A stretch of DNA of 64,000 nucleotides, from positions 5,394-69,393 of the forward strand of contig CAZCFZ010000017.1 in NCBI GenBank assembly GCA_964498065.1, written 5' to 3'. The stretch is from FEN-1297 sp964498065. Lineage in GTDB: Bacteria; Bacteroidota; Ignavibacteria; Ignavibacteriales; Ignavibacteriaceae. Numbering within the stretch: the stretch's first letter is position 1; each line of letters starts with the position of its first letter. A program made the translations under genes and the position numbers. The notes under the pieces were generated by a model. That model saw only the letters and a program-made list of their open reading frames with translations. It had not been told where the DNA came from and did not search any database. Below, in pieces: positions 33,179 through 43,258 of this stretch.

Positions 33179-34750
33179 TTAATTCATTCGAAATTCCGGG
33201 TTATCTGGCCGGATCGAATTGTATAATCCCTTTAATTGATTAAATGCAAACTGGCTGCCGCGCTCAGCGGCTAATCTATAAAATTTAACCGCCTGGGGAA
33301 TACTCAATTCAGTACCGATTCCGTTTTGATAACAATATGCCAAAGTAGCTTGAGCAAGAACGGAACCTTCATCCATTGATTTTTCAATTTCGGAAAAAGA
33401 ATTATTAAAATTATTAGAACTTTCATGATTATTAATATTTGCAATCGCAATTCTAAGTTTAGCCTCACTGCTTCCTAAATTTACAGCTGCCTGCCAAATT
33501 GATATTGCATTAGACTTGCTTTTTTTCACAAACTTCCCGGTATAATAATCCAGTCCCAGTTCGTTTAATGAAGGTATAAAATTAAGTGCTGCCGAATTTT
33601 TAAGAAGTTTTAAAGCATCACTTTCAACTATTTGTACATTATATCCAAGTGTAAAGAGTCCGTACCATACAAACATTGCTTTAGGATCTTTTTTATCAGT
33701 CCGGTTTTTTAAAATTTCAAAAAAGTTATTATCTTTTGTCATCTTCCATAATAATACGGGTGATCTTGGAGAATCTAATTTAATTGCCCTTATATATAAT
33801 TCAGCGGCTTTTATTAAGTCTTTCGGAAAATGAATTCCAAGTTCATATAATCGTCCCAGCAATGTTAACGCTTCAGGGCTGCCGGCATTAGCAAATTCTA
33901 CTAATTTTTTCATACTCGTTGAATCGAACACCAAAGTAGTATCTTCTTTTTCACTTAAATGCATTGCATTAGCCAAACTGTCATTGCCCGGACGCAAAAT
34001 ATCTCTAAGAATAGTTTTGTTTGAAATATCGCCTACCGTATCGTTGACAGTATTGAAATCAATAAACACTAAACCGTTACCCGTGTTTAGTGTATTACCA
34101 GAAGAGTAATTTATGGAATTGGATGATGAGTCGTTTTTAGTTTTTGAAGATGAATTAGCCGAAGTATCGATATTTGATAAAGATATATTTTTTCTTAGTT
34201 GCTTCAATGTTTCTTCAGCCGGTTTAAAACCATTTTCCGCAGATTTTTTTATCCAGAAATATGCTTTGCTCCAATTTCTTTCAATCAATAAATTATCGAT
34301 GTAGCTAATCCCCATTACATATTCGGCCTGTGGCATATCATTATTCGCGGCTATGTTAAAGTATTCAAACGCTTCAAAAGGATTCCATTTAATTCCCCAG
34401 CCGTTATTCAAAAGAATTCCGTAGTTATAACATGCACCTGGTAAATTTTGTCTGGCGGCTTTTCCTATCCAATATGCAGCTTTAACGGTATCGGCGGGAA
34501 ATCCCTGTCCCGAAATATATCTTAATCCAAGCTCATGTTGTGCTAAGGCATTACCTTCATTTGCTTTTTTAATTAAATTGAAATGCTGCCAAAGCTGATA
34601 AGATAAATCCGGGTGATAGTAAAAAAAAGGAGTATCATTCGGACGATTTTTTTTGAATGCAAGACTTGAATCCCTGCTTTGAGCTTTGATTTGAATGCCC
34701 GACAGCAGTATAGCCAATATTAAAAAAAATACTCTTATATAATTTTTCAA
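33179..34750 (-). CDS. Secreted Sel1-like repeat (TPR) protein
   Basis: A 523-aa protein with a signal peptide (to about residue 23, IQIKAQS). Several Sel1-like repeats are recognisable: ALAQHELGLRYISGQGF, GACYNYGILLNNGWGIKW, PEALTLLGRLYELGIHF, PSLNELGLDYYTGKFV, VLAQATLAYCYQNGIGT. A low-complexity Ser/Asn linker (about 200-225) separates two repeat blocks. Such repeats mediate protein-protein contacts; no enzymatic domain is seen. Likely periplasmic. Confidence 0.88.
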   Translation of the reverse strand: MKNYIRVFFLILAILLSGIQIKAQSRDSSLAFKKNRPNDTPFFYYHPDLSYQLWQHFNLIKKANEGNALAQHELGLRYISGQGFPADTVKAAYWIGKAARQNLPGACYNYGILLNNGWGIKWNPFEAFEYFNIAANNDMPQAEYVMGISYIDNLLIERNWSKAYFWIKKSAENGFKPAEETLKQLRKNISLSNIDTSANSSSKTKNDSSSNSINYSSGNTLNTGNGLVFIDFNTVNDTVGDISNKTILRDILRPGNDSLANAMHLSEKEDTTLVFDSTSMKKLVEFANAGSPEALTLLGRLYELGIHFPKDLIKAAELYIRAIKLDSPRSPVLLWKMTKDNNFFEILKNRTDKKDPKAMFVWYGLFTLGYNVQIVESDALKLLKNSAALNFIPSLNELGLDYYTGKFVKKSKSNAISIWQAAVNLGSSEAKLRIAIANINNHESSNNFNNSFSEIEKSMDEGSVLAQATLAYCYQNGIGTELSIPQAVKFYRLAAERGSQFAFNQLKGLYNSIRPDNPEFRMN

Positions 34751-35463
34751 CTTTAAATCTCAGTGAATAAATAATTAATTATCTTCAAAATTCGATTACT
34801 ATTCTCAGAATAAATATATCTTCTTGTTAATTATTTGATATAATAGTTAGACCAAATACATTCTAATAGGTTTAATGAATATTTTAACTAATCATTGTAA
34901 TAAAACGAAACAAATTTAATTATAATTTTTATAATTTAAGAGATTATAATAGGGTAGTTATTTATTCAGAAAATTAAACTTATACTTTCTCAAATTCTTA
35001 GATAAAGTTTGTCTATTTAGTAATTTGTTTCACTTAAACTCAATATGCGTTTTTAATGAAATTTAACTTACAAAAATGAAAAAATAAAGGTTAATTTAGG
35101 AATTTATGTGAGCAATTATAAAAGGATTATTAATAATATTATCAATATGCAAAATTATCGTACTTACCTGAAGTGAATTTTAATCTGATTGTTGTTAAAT
35201 GATGAAATTATGCTTTCCCGGACTTTTGAAATTCCAAAATGAATAAAAGATTATTGTAAATCACAAAGCTAATTTTTTCTACCGGTCATTTTATTGAATT
35301 CATTTATAAAAACAAGTAATTTTGGCACTTCAATAAAATATATCAAACTATGGTAATAAAGGGGACATTTTTAATAAAAACTGATATTTCTTTAAGTTTT
35401 AATTAAAACAAAATTGATATTCGTGATGAGAAATTCTATATTTGAAAAACAAAAACGGAAAAT
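34751..35463. other. 713-bp intergenic region before pyrG
   Basis: The longest non-coding stretch in the window. It is extremely AT-rich, without a convincing ORF, tRNA or strong hairpin. The only recognisable signal is the pyrG promoter at its right end (35413-35444). The region between divergent genes could hold an unseen small RNA, but nothing in the sequence supports one. Confidence 0.55.
35413..35444 (+). promoter_or_regulatory. FCB-type promoter for pyrG
   Basis: ATTG (35413-35416), 20 nt, then TATATTTG (35437-35444). Spacing is identical to the asnS promoter. Transcription would start about 13 nt before the pyrG ATG. Confidence 0.65.
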
Positions 35464-37089
35464 ATGGCCTCCAGAAATAAAGTTAAATTTATCTTTGTAA
35501 CAGGCGGTGTCGTATCCTCTTTAGGAAAAGGAATCACTGCCTCCTCCCTAGGTCTCCTTCTTAAACAACGCGGTTTTAAAGTAACAATTCAAAAATTTGA
35601 TCCTTATATAAACGTAGATCCGGGCACTATGAATCCATTCCAACATGGCGAAGTATATGTTACTGACGACGGTGCTGAAACCGATTTAGACTTAGGTCAT
35701 TATGAGCGCTTTCTTGATGTTAATATGTCTAAAGCGAATAATACTACAACCGGTCTTGTTTATAATGAAGTTATTAATAAAGAGAGAAGGGGGGATTTCT
35801 TAGGTGCAACTGTGCAGGTAATACCGCATATTACGGATGAAATAAAGCAAAGAATGACTAAGCTAAGTGAACTCGGCGAGTATGACGTTATTATCAGTGA
35901 GATTGGCGGCACGGTAGGCGACATAGAAAGTCTGCCTTTTATGGAAGCTATGAGACAGTTAATGCTTCAGTTCGGCAAAAAGAATACAATGAACATTCAT
36001 GTAACATTAGTACCTTATATTGCCTCTGCAGGTGAAGTAAAAACCAAGCCAACCCAACATAGTGTTAAAAATCTTTTAGGACTTGGCATTCAGCCTGATG
36101 TATTAATTTGCAGATCTGAAAAGAAATTAACTAAAGATATAAGAGATAAAATAGCATTATTCTGTAATGTTGATTCCAAAGCAGTAATTTCAGCTTATGA
36201 CTGTTCCTCCATTTACGAAGTTCCTCTCGTTTTAAATAAAGAGAAGTTGGATCAGCTTGTTATCAAAAAACTTCATCTGCCTGATAAAAAAATTAAATTG
36301 GATGATTGGGATAATTTAGTTACTCGAATTAAAAGCCCTAATAAAACTGTTGAAATTGCTTTATGCGGTAAATATGTTGAACACATGGACGCTTACAAAA
36401 GTATTATGGAATCTTTTGTGCATGCAGGTGCCGAGAATAACGCAAAAGTGAAAGTAAGAACTATAAGCGCGGAACTTTTCGAGACAGAAAATGCCTTCAA
36501 ATTATTGGATGGTGTCCATGGAATTTTAGTACCAGGCGGATTCGGTGAAAGAGGAATCGAAGGTAAAATTAAAGCCGTTCAATATGCTCGTGAAAATAAT
36601 ATACCGTTTCTCGGTATTTGTCTCGGAATGCAGTGTGCCGTTATAGAATTTGCCCGGGATGTTTGCAAATTGCCCAAAGCACATAGCTCTGAATTTAAGA
36701 AAAATAAATATAGTGTTATAGATTTAATGCCCGATCAAAAAAATATAAAAAATATGGGCGCAACAATGAGGCTGGGTGCTTACCCATGTATTTTACATGC
36801 TAATACGAATGCGCAAAAAGCATATAAAAACGATCAGACTTCGGAGCGCCACAGGCATAGATACGAAGTGAATAATAAGTTTAGATCGATTTTAACGGAC
36901 CACGGGATGGTTTTAAGCGGGTTATCACCAGACAGAGAGCTGGTTGAAATAATAGAATTACCTAATCACCCGTGGTTTTTGGGCTGCCAGTTTCATCCGG
37001 AATTAAAATCCAGAGCTACCAAATCCCATCCCTTATTTAGAGAGTTTGTAAAAGCTTCTTTGGATTATGCCGAAGGGAAAAAAATATAA
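35464..37089 (+). CDS. pyrG: CTP synthase
   Basis: A 541-aa enzyme making CTP from UTP, ATP and glutamine. The N-terminal synthetase domain has FVTGGVVSSLGKGITASSLG (P-loop), QKFDPYINVDPGTM and GGTVGDIES. The C-terminal glutaminase has the oxyanion and nucleophile regions VPGGFGERG and GICLGMQ (catalytic Cys) and the His-Glu pair in FHPEL. Full length. It heads a plus-strand block that runs to about 48.8 kb. Confidence 0.97.
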   Translation: MASRNKVKFIFVTGGVVSSLGKGITASSLGLLLKQRGFKVTIQKFDPYINVDPGTMNPFQHGEVYVTDDGAETDLDLGHYERFLDVNMSKANNTTTGLVYNEVINKERRGDFLGATVQVIPHITDEIKQRMTKLSELGEYDVIISEIGGTVGDIESLPFMEAMRQLMLQFGKKNTMNIHVTLVPYIASAGEVKTKPTQHSVKNLLGLGIQPDVLICRSEKKLTKDIRDKIALFCNVDSKAVISAYDCSSIYEVPLVLNKEKLDQLVIKKLHLPDKKIKLDDWDNLVTRIKSPNKTVEIALCGKYVEHMDAYKSIMESFVHAGAENNAKVKVRTISAELFETENAFKLLDGVHGILVPGGFGERGIEGKIKAVQYARENNIPFLGICLGMQCAVIEFARDVCKLPKAHSSEFKKNKYSVIDLMPDQKNIKNMGATMRLGAYPCILHANTNAQKAYKNDQTSERHRHRYEVNNKFRSILTDHGMVLSGLSPDRELVEIIELPNHPWFLGCQFHPELKSRATKSHPLFREFVKASLDYAEGKKI

Positions 37090-37156
37090 CTCTAAAATTG
37101 AATAATTCCATCTGCTTTTTAATATAGAACTCGGTATTACTCATAATATTAAAAAA

Positions 37157-38674
37157 ATGTTTAAAGTTTTTTATAATCTGAATAAAATATTCATCCCTTT
37201 AATATTCGTATTTTTAATTTACGAATCGGTCCCTATTAATGCTCAGCCGGCTATTTCAAGAGCTGTTAAAAAAGGTTTAGCGTACGGATATAATTTTGAA
37301 TGGGTAAAATCGGATAATATTTTTCAGAGTCTTATAGATAATTATCCGAATGATCCTCGCGGTTACCATTTTAGAGCAAGTATTTACCTGTGGTATTATT
37401 TGAGTAATCAGGACGAGAATGATTATAAAACTTTTGTATTATATTCAGATACTGCAATAGAAAAAGCGCGGGTTATTTTGAATAAAGATCCTGACAATGT
37501 TAACATATTGTATATTTTAGGTTCTGACTATAGCTACAGAGCAATTGCATTTTCAAAATCCGAAAAATTTCTGGATGCGGTTTGGGCAAGCAAAAAATCA
37601 GAATCTTATTTAAGTAGAACCTTGGAATTGGACTCAACATACTATGATGCCTATCTGGGATTAGGGTTATATAATTTTGCGGTTGGCCAAATTCCAAACG
37701 CATTCCGCTGGGCATTAAATCTTGCCGGTATTCATGGTGATAAAAAAACCGGGTTGGAGTATATAGAAAAAGCTGCGAGAGAAGGAAATATTTCAAAAGT
37801 AGAAGCCGAATATTATCTGTCGCAAATATTATCCGAGTTTTCGGATGACTATACGGCTTCTGCCCGCTATTTAAAAAATTTAATTTCCAAGTACCCTAAT
37901 AATATACTTTTCAATTATTCTTTTGCAGTCTTAAATATCAAAATGAGAAGGCTTAACGAGGCTCAAAAAATTTTGGTGAAAATTTTAAATCGCCCTGATA
38001 CTACCTTCAAACAGATATTTTCTTTCTCGCGGTTTCTGATGGGCGACGTATTCTACAAAAAGAATATGTTTGATTCTGCAAAGGTTTATTATGAAAATTT
38101 CTTAAATACAACTACAGATAATGATTATGAAGGTATTGCATATTATAGGCTGGCTGTTTGCTTTGAAGTTACGGGAGACAGAGTTGATGCTAAAAAATAT
38201 TTTGGAATGACGGACAAAGGCAATATGGATATTGAAGATGACATTTTTGCAAAACGGAAAGGTGAAGTATATTTTAAACGGCCATTAACCAAAATAGAAA
38301 TAAGTTTAATTAAGGCTAAAAATTATATCGACAGCGGAAAATACAAAATAGCTGTTGATTCTTTATCTTCATTGCTGGAAAAAATAAACACCGATGAACT
38401 TAAGGCTGAAGTTTATCTTTATCTAAGTGAAGCCAATTATTATTTGGGTAATTACAATGAATCTTTGAATTATGCTTTAACTTCGAAGTTATTGAATATT
38501 AATGAAGAAAAATGGATTAAGCCATTCGCCTGCTACTATGCGGCAAGAGATAATAAAAAAATGGGAAATACCGCGGCAGTTAAAAGTTTTTTAGATGAAG
38601 CCAAAAGCTTTTCGGACTATGATTACCAAAAGAAATTAAAGAATTTGCTTTTTGCCTTGTCCTCTAGCGAATAG
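37157..38674 (+). CDS. Exported TPR-repeat protein
   Basis: A 505-aa protein with an N-terminal signal sequence (hydrophobic to about residue 27, PINAQ). TPR-like helical pairs run through the whole protein, for example DAYLGLGLYNFAVGQIPNAF, NILFNYSFAVLNIKMRRLNEA, YEGIAYYRLAVCFEVTG and AEVYLYLSEANYYLGNYNES. No enzymatic domain. Probably a periplasmic or envelope scaffold; partner unknown. It is placed between pyrG and purN. Confidence 0.87.
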   Translation: MFKVFYNLNKIFIPLIFVFLIYESVPINAQPAISRAVKKGLAYGYNFEWVKSDNIFQSLIDNYPNDPRGYHFRASIYLWYYLSNQDENDYKTFVLYSDTAIEKARVILNKDPDNVNILYILGSDYSYRAIAFSKSEKFLDAVWASKKSESYLSRTLELDSTYYDAYLGLGLYNFAVGQIPNAFRWALNLAGIHGDKKTGLEYIEKAAREGNISKVEAEYYLSQILSEFSDDYTASARYLKNLISKYPNNILFNYSFAVLNIKMRRLNEAQKILVKILNRPDTTFKQIFSFSRFLMGDVFYKKNMFDSAKVYYENFLNTTTDNDYEGIAYYRLAVCFEVTGDRVDAKKYFGMTDKGNMDIEDDIFAKRKGEVYFKRPLTKIEISLIKAKNYIDSGKYKIAVDSLSSLLEKINTDELKAEVYLYLSEANYYLGNYNESLNYALTSKLLNINEEKWIKPFACYYAARDNKKMGNTAAVKSFLDEAKSFSDYDYQKKLKNLLFALSSSE

Positions 38675-38758
38675 TCAAAATTTATAAATAGATTAGTAAT
38701 CATACTTTTTTTATTTTACGGTTTAATTATTTAAAATTAATTTAAAAATTGATATAAT

Positions 38759-39364
38759 GTGAAGGTAGCTGTATTTGTTTCGGGACGAGGTTCAAATCTT
38801 AAAGCATTAATAGATGCGCAAATAAAATTTGGCAAATATGATATAAATGTTGTATTTAGCGATAAAAAAAATTGTGCTGCTTTTAGTTTAGCTAAAGATC
38901 ATAATATAAAGACATTAAACCTGGGTAATGATGAAGGATCTATCAGCTATGGGGCCCTTACTAAATTTTTAATAGACAATGGAATAGAGTTAATTGTTCT
39001 TGCGGGTTTTTTAAAACTCATTCCTGAAGATGTAATATCTGAATTTCATAATAAAATTATAAATATTCATCCTGCTTTATTACCGTCTTTTGGCGGTAAA
39101 GGTATGTACGGATTAAATGTTCATAAGGCAGTTTATGAATCATCTGCCAAAGTCTCGGGTGCAACAATTCATTTTGTAGATTTAACTTATGATACCGGTA
39201 AAATAATTGCACAGAAATGCGTGGATATTTCAGATGTTAAATCGCCTGAAGAAATTGCCGAGAGAGTTTTGGAAATTGAACATCAACTGCTGCCTTATGT
39301 TGTTGGAAAAATGGCGGAAGGTAAAATAAAAATTATCGACGGCCGTGTACTTATTCTTAATTAA
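38759..39364 (+). CDS. purN: Phosphoribosylglycinamide formyltransferase
   Basis: A 201-aa GART enzyme that formylates GAR with 10-formyl-THF in purine synthesis. Signature: VSGRGSNLKALIDA at the N terminus, INIHPALLPSFGGKGMYG with the catalytic Asn-x-His, VSGATIHFVD and DTGKIIAQK with the catalytic Asp. It starts with GTG at 38759; the overlapping ATG at 38757 would read straight into TGA. purH follows 8 bp later. Confidence 0.96.
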   Translation: MKVAVFVSGRGSNLKALIDAQIKFGKYDINVVFSDKKNCAAFSLAKDHNIKTLNLGNDEGSISYGALTKFLIDNGIELIVLAGFLKLIPEDVISEFHNKIINIHPALLPSFGGKGMYGLNVHKAVYESSAKVSGATIHFVDLTYDTGKIIAQKCVDISDVKSPEEIAERVLEIEHQLLPYVVGKMAEGKIKIIDGRVLILN

Positions 39365-39372
39365 TAAATAGA

Positions 39373-40902
39373 TTGGAAAATATAGTGGATAAATTAGCAT
39401 TAATTAGTGTATCGGATAAATCAAATATAGTTGAACTTGCGGAAGCATTAACTAAGTATGGTTATAAAATAATAGCAACAGGTAATACTGCAAAAACGAT
39501 AAGCAATGCGGGAATAAAAGTTGAAGAAATTAGTTCGTTAACAGGTTTCCCTGAAATATTTGACGGTAGAGTAAAAACTTTGCATCCTAAAATTTTCGGA
39601 GGAATCCTTTTCAGGCGTGAAAATACTGAAGATAAAAATGAAGCCGAAAAAAATAATATACCGGTCATAGATATAGTTTGCGTTAATCTGTACCCGTTTA
39701 AGAAAGTTGCGGAAAGTCCGAAATCAGATCTAAATACCATAATCGAAAATATTGATATTGGCGGTCCGAGTCTTATACGGGCTGGGGCAAAAAATTATAA
39801 CTATGTTTCCGTTTTAACAGACCCCTCTCAATATGATCGTTTTTTAGAGGAATTAAACAAAGGACAGGTTAGCGAAGATACAAGGATGCAACTTGCTGTA
39901 GCTGCTTTTTCTCATACGGCAGACTACGATACTTACATTTCGAATTTTCTCGAAAGTAAATTTAATTATGAGCCAACTCATATAAGGATCAATTATCCTA
40001 AAGAAAAAGTATTACGTTACGGAGAAAACCCGCATCAAAAAGCTGCGTTATACGGAAATTTTAAAGATTATTTTGAAGTATTTCACGGAAAAGAATTATC
40101 TTATAATAACATTTTGGATTTAATTGCAGCTATAGAATTAGTGGAAGATCTTGGTACGGGTTCTTGTGCAATTATAAAGCACCAGAATGCAGCCGGTGCT
40201 GCAATGGGAAAGGATTCTCTGGACGCCTATACAAGGGCTTTAAAATGTGATCCGGTTTCTTCATTCGGAGGAATAGTTGCCTTTACAACAACGGTTGATG
40301 AAAATGTAGCTGAAAAATTAAATGAGATATTTTTAGAAATAATCTGCGCTCCGGATTATACGGAAGAAGCTAAAAATATTTTAGTTAAGAAAAAGAATAG
40401 ACGTTTATTAAAGCAGGTAAAACCAATTAGTGATAGTAAAATTACATTTAAGAATATACCCGGCGGAGTAATTGTTCAGGATGCAGACCGCGAAACACTT
40501 AATGAAAATGAATTAAAAGTTGCAACGGTGAAAAAACCTTCAATTGAAGAATTAGATGATTTGAAATTTGCATGGAAGGTCTGCAAGCATACAAAATCGA
40601 ACGCTATAGTTTTTGTTAAGGACAAAGCTACATTAGGCGTAGGTGCCGGACAAATGTCGAGGCTTGATTCGGCTAAAATTGCATTTTTAAAATCTCAAGA
40701 GCATGGTTTGGATCTAAAAGGCAGTGTTGCAGCTTCCGATGCATTTTTCCCCTTTCCGGATACATTGCAGGAAATTATTAAGTACGGTGCTAGTTCTGTA
40801 ATTCAGCCGGGCGGATCGGTAAGAGATCCCGAAGTAATAGAAGCTGCTAATTTAAATAATATATCAATGGTTTTTACCGGTATAAGACATTTTAAACACT
40901 AA
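39373..40902 (+). CDS. purH: Bifunctional AICAR formyltransferase/IMP cyclohydrolase
   Basis: A 509-aa enzyme for the last two steps of IMP synthesis. The N-terminal MGS-like cyclohydrolase (about 5-150) has LALISVSDKSNIVELA, GRVKTLHPKIFGGIL and VCVNLYPF. The C-terminal AICAR transformylase has RYGENPHQKAALYG, the Lys-His pair in IIKHQNAAGAA, and VGAGQMSRLDS. The start is TTG at 39373, or GTG at 39385, which gives a typical PurH N terminus and has GGAAAA at fair spacing; the sequence does not decide between them. Directly precedes mreB (8-bp gap). Confidence 0.96.
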   Translation: MENIVDKLALISVSDKSNIVELAEALTKYGYKIIATGNTAKTISNAGIKVEEISSLTGFPEIFDGRVKTLHPKIFGGILFRRENTEDKNEAEKNNIPVIDIVCVNLYPFKKVAESPKSDLNTIIENIDIGGPSLIRAGAKNYNYVSVLTDPSQYDRFLEELNKGQVSEDTRMQLAVAAFSHTADYDTYISNFLESKFNYEPTHIRINYPKEKVLRYGENPHQKAALYGNFKDYFEVFHGKELSYNNILDLIAAIELVEDLGTGSCAIIKHQNAAGAAMGKDSLDAYTRALKCDPVSSFGGIVAFTTTVDENVAEKLNEIFLEIICAPDYTEEAKNILVKKKNRRLLKQVKPISDSKITFKNIPGGVIVQDADRETLNENELKVATVKKPSIEELDDLKFAWKVCKHTKSNAIVFVKDKATLGVGAGQMSRLDSAKIAFLKSQEHGLDLKGSVAASDAFFPFPDTLQEIIKYGASSVIQPGGSVRDPEVIEAANLNNISMVFTGIRHFKH

Positions 40903-40910
40903 GAGGGCTT

Positions 40911-41936
40911 ATGGGCTTATTCGACTTTTTTTCGGCAGATATTGCCATCGACTTGGGAACAGCCAATACTTTAATTTACGTTAAAGGAAAAGGCATAGTT
41001 CTTAATGAACCTTCTATCGTTGCCTTCGATAGGAATACCAAACGAATAATTGCACTTGGCAATAAAGCCAAAGAAATGCAGGGCAGAGAACATAAGGAAA
41101 TTAGAGTAACCCGCCCGATGCGCGACGGAGTTATTGCAGATTTTGAAATTGCCGAAGGTATGATTCGTGCTTTTATTAAGAAGGTTAGAGCCGGCGCTTT
41201 ATCCAGCCGGAGAATAGTTGTAGCTGTACCCAGTGGTGTTACAGAGGTTGAAAAAAGAGCAGTACGGGATAGTGCCGAACATGCCGGAGCAAAAGAAGTT
41301 CACTTAATAGCAGAACCGATGTCTGCAGCTATTGGAATTGGAATAGACGTGGAAGCTGCGGTTGGCAGTATGATTATTGATATAGGCGGCGGAACAACCG
41401 AAATAGCCGTAATAGCTCTTTCAGGTATAGTCAATGAAGAGTCTATACGTATTGCAGGCGACGAAATGAATTATGCGATAATGCAGTATTTTAAAAAGAA
41501 CCACAACATTCTTATTGGTGAAAGAACTGCAGAAGCTATAAAATGCGAGGTTGGTTCTGCAGTGCCGCTTAAGGAAGAAATTACAATTCAAGTAAAGGGA
41601 AGAGATCTTGTCGGAGGTATTCCAAAAACTACGGAGGTAAGTTCGGTAGAAATAAGGGAGGCATTAAATGAAGCGATAGTTCAAATTGTCGATGCTGTAA
41701 GACAATCGCTGGAAAGAACACCGCCGGAACTCTCAGCGGATATTTTGGATAGAGGAGTAATGATTACCGGCGGAGGTGCTCTATTAAAAGGATTGGATGA
41801 AAGAATTAGAATGGAAACTAACTTACCGGTTCATGTGGCTGAGGACCCTCTAACTGCAGTTGTAAGAGGCGCTGGTAAGGTTATAGAGAATTTAAATCAC
41901 TTTTCAAAAGTTTTAATTCGTAATAGAAGATATTAA
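40911..41936 (+). CDS. mreB: Rod-shape actin-like protein MreB
   Basis: A 341-aa bacterial actin. Hallmarks: phosphate-1 IDLGTANTLIYVKGKGIVLNEPS region, phosphate-2 IDIGGGTTEIAVIAL, and TGGGALLKGLD of the adenosine motif. An N-terminal amphipathic stretch MGLFDFFSAD tethers it to the inner membrane. It organises the elongasome for lateral cell wall growth. Its stop overlaps the mreC ATG by one base (TAATG). Confidence 0.97.
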   Translation: MGLFDFFSADIAIDLGTANTLIYVKGKGIVLNEPSIVAFDRNTKRIIALGNKAKEMQGREHKEIRVTRPMRDGVIADFEIAEGMIRAFIKKVRAGALSSRRIVVAVPSGVTEVEKRAVRDSAEHAGAKEVHLIAEPMSAAIGIGIDVEAAVGSMIIDIGGGTTEIAVIALSGIVNEESIRIAGDEMNYAIMQYFKKNHNILIGERTAEAIKCEVGSAVPLKEEITIQVKGRDLVGGIPKTTEVSSVEIREALNEAIVQIVDAVRQSLERTPPELSADILDRGVMITGGGALLKGLDERIRMETNLPVHVAEDPLTAVVRGAGKVIENLNHFSKVLIRNRRY

Positions 41937-42769
41937 TGATTCGAATCTTCGGAAGTATTTGGGAAAATTTTAAAGAATATATCGTTCTCGTCGCACTTTT
42001 AATTATAAGTCTTATCACAATATCATTAAATCAAAAACCGGCTGTAAAAAAAGTTAAGGCTTTGGCATTCGGAACCTTTGCTGCTTTTACTTCCGTCATT
42101 TCCGATGTAATCAATATTTCAAACGTGAAAAGTGAGAATGAAAGTCTTCGGAAATTGAATGCCGAACTAATGCTTAAAGTAAGCGAGTTAAGGAAATATG
42201 GTATAGAGAATTCTGAGCTTAAGAATTTATTGGGTATGAAAGATACGACCAAATATCCGCTGATACCTGCAACTATAATTTCAAAATCTCTTTCAAAATA
42301 TCAAAATACCGTAACAATAAATATTGGGACTAAGAACGGAGTTAAAGCCGGAATGCCGGTAATTAATGATTTCGGATTAGTCGGTATAGTTGCTACAACA
42401 TCAAATGATTTTTCAATTGTAAAAACTTTAAAGAATATTGAACTGAAGCTTACGGTAAAAGATGAAAGAAGCAGGATTGACGGAATTATGAAGTGGAATG
42501 GAAATAATCTTGTTATAATTGACGTACCTAAAACCTATGATGTGGAACCGGGAGACAGAATTATAACATCTGATTTAAGTACAATAGTTGCAGTGCCTTT
42601 GCCGGTAGGTGTAGTGATAGGTTTGAGCAAAGTAGAAACCGGGATATTCAACGAGGTTAAGGTAAAACCTTTTGTCGATTTTATACGTATGGAACACGTC
42701 TTTGTTCTGGGAATAGTGGAAAATAAAGAAATTAAGGGCCTAGAGTTAAACTTTTATAATCATAAATAA
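41936..42769 (+). CDS. mreC: Rod-shape determining protein MreC
   Basis: A 277-aa periplasmic elongasome scaffold with one N-terminal membrane helix (about 13-30), a coiled coil (about 60-95, KSENESLRKLNAELMLKVSE), and two beta-barrel domains with NTVTINIGTKNGVKAGMPVI and GDRIITSDLSTIV. Length and order are typical. mreD follows immediately. Confidence 0.95.
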   Translation: MIRIFGSIWENFKEYIVLVALLIISLITISLNQKPAVKKVKALAFGTFAAFTSVISDVINISNVKSENESLRKLNAELMLKVSELRKYGIENSELKNLLGMKDTTKYPLIPATIISKSLSKYQNTVTINIGTKNGVKAGMPVINDFGLVGIVATTSNDFSIVKTLKNIELKLTVKDERSRIDGIMKWNGNNLVIIDVPKTYDVEPGDRIITSDLSTIVAVPLPVGVVIGLSKVETGIFNEVKVKPFVDFIRMEHVFVLGIVENKEIKGLELNFYNHK

Positions 42770-43258
42770 ATGCGTTCACACTATATTTTATCAATTATTT
42801 TATTTTTTCCTTTGCTAATTCTGCAAACCACTTTAGTACCATTAATTGCTATAAATGGAATTACGCCGGATTTAATAATGATCCTTCTGGTCTTCTATGC
42901 AATGAAGTACGGACAAATGTATGGAACTGTTTTAGGATTCATTTATGGTTTTCTTTTTGACTTAATAACCGGTACTTTACTTGGAAGTACAATGCTTGCT
43001 AAGACTTTAGCAGGCTTTATTGCCGGTTATTTTTCAAATGAAAATAAAGTTGATAATTATTTAAAGTCTTATCCTTTTTTATTAATTGTTCTATTATGTT
43101 CCGTAATTGACTTAATAATAGGTGCTTTTTTTACAAATATAGATCTAAATACAAATTTTATACTCTTATTTTTTAATGAAGGCATGCTGCCGGGAATTTA
43201 TACTGCTGTTATAAGTGCCTTTGTTGTTATATTTTATCCCAAGAGGAGTATTAGTTGA
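42770..43258 (+). CDS. mreD: Rod-shape determining protein MreD
   Basis: A 162-aa inner-membrane protein with five to six helices, including TPDLIMILLVFYAMKYG and GFIYGFLFDLITGTLLGSTM, the conserved MreD core. It directly abuts mreC and overlaps the next gene (TTGA). Family identity comes from topology, length and synteny. Confidence 0.93.
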   Translation: MRSHYILSIILFFPLLILQTTLVPLIAINGITPDLIMILLVFYAMKYGQMYGTVLGFIYGFLFDLITGTLLGSTMLAKTLAGFIAGYFSNENKVDNYLKSYPFLLIVLLCSVIDLIIGAFFTNIDLNTNFILLFFNEGMLPGIYTAVISAFVVIFYPKRSIS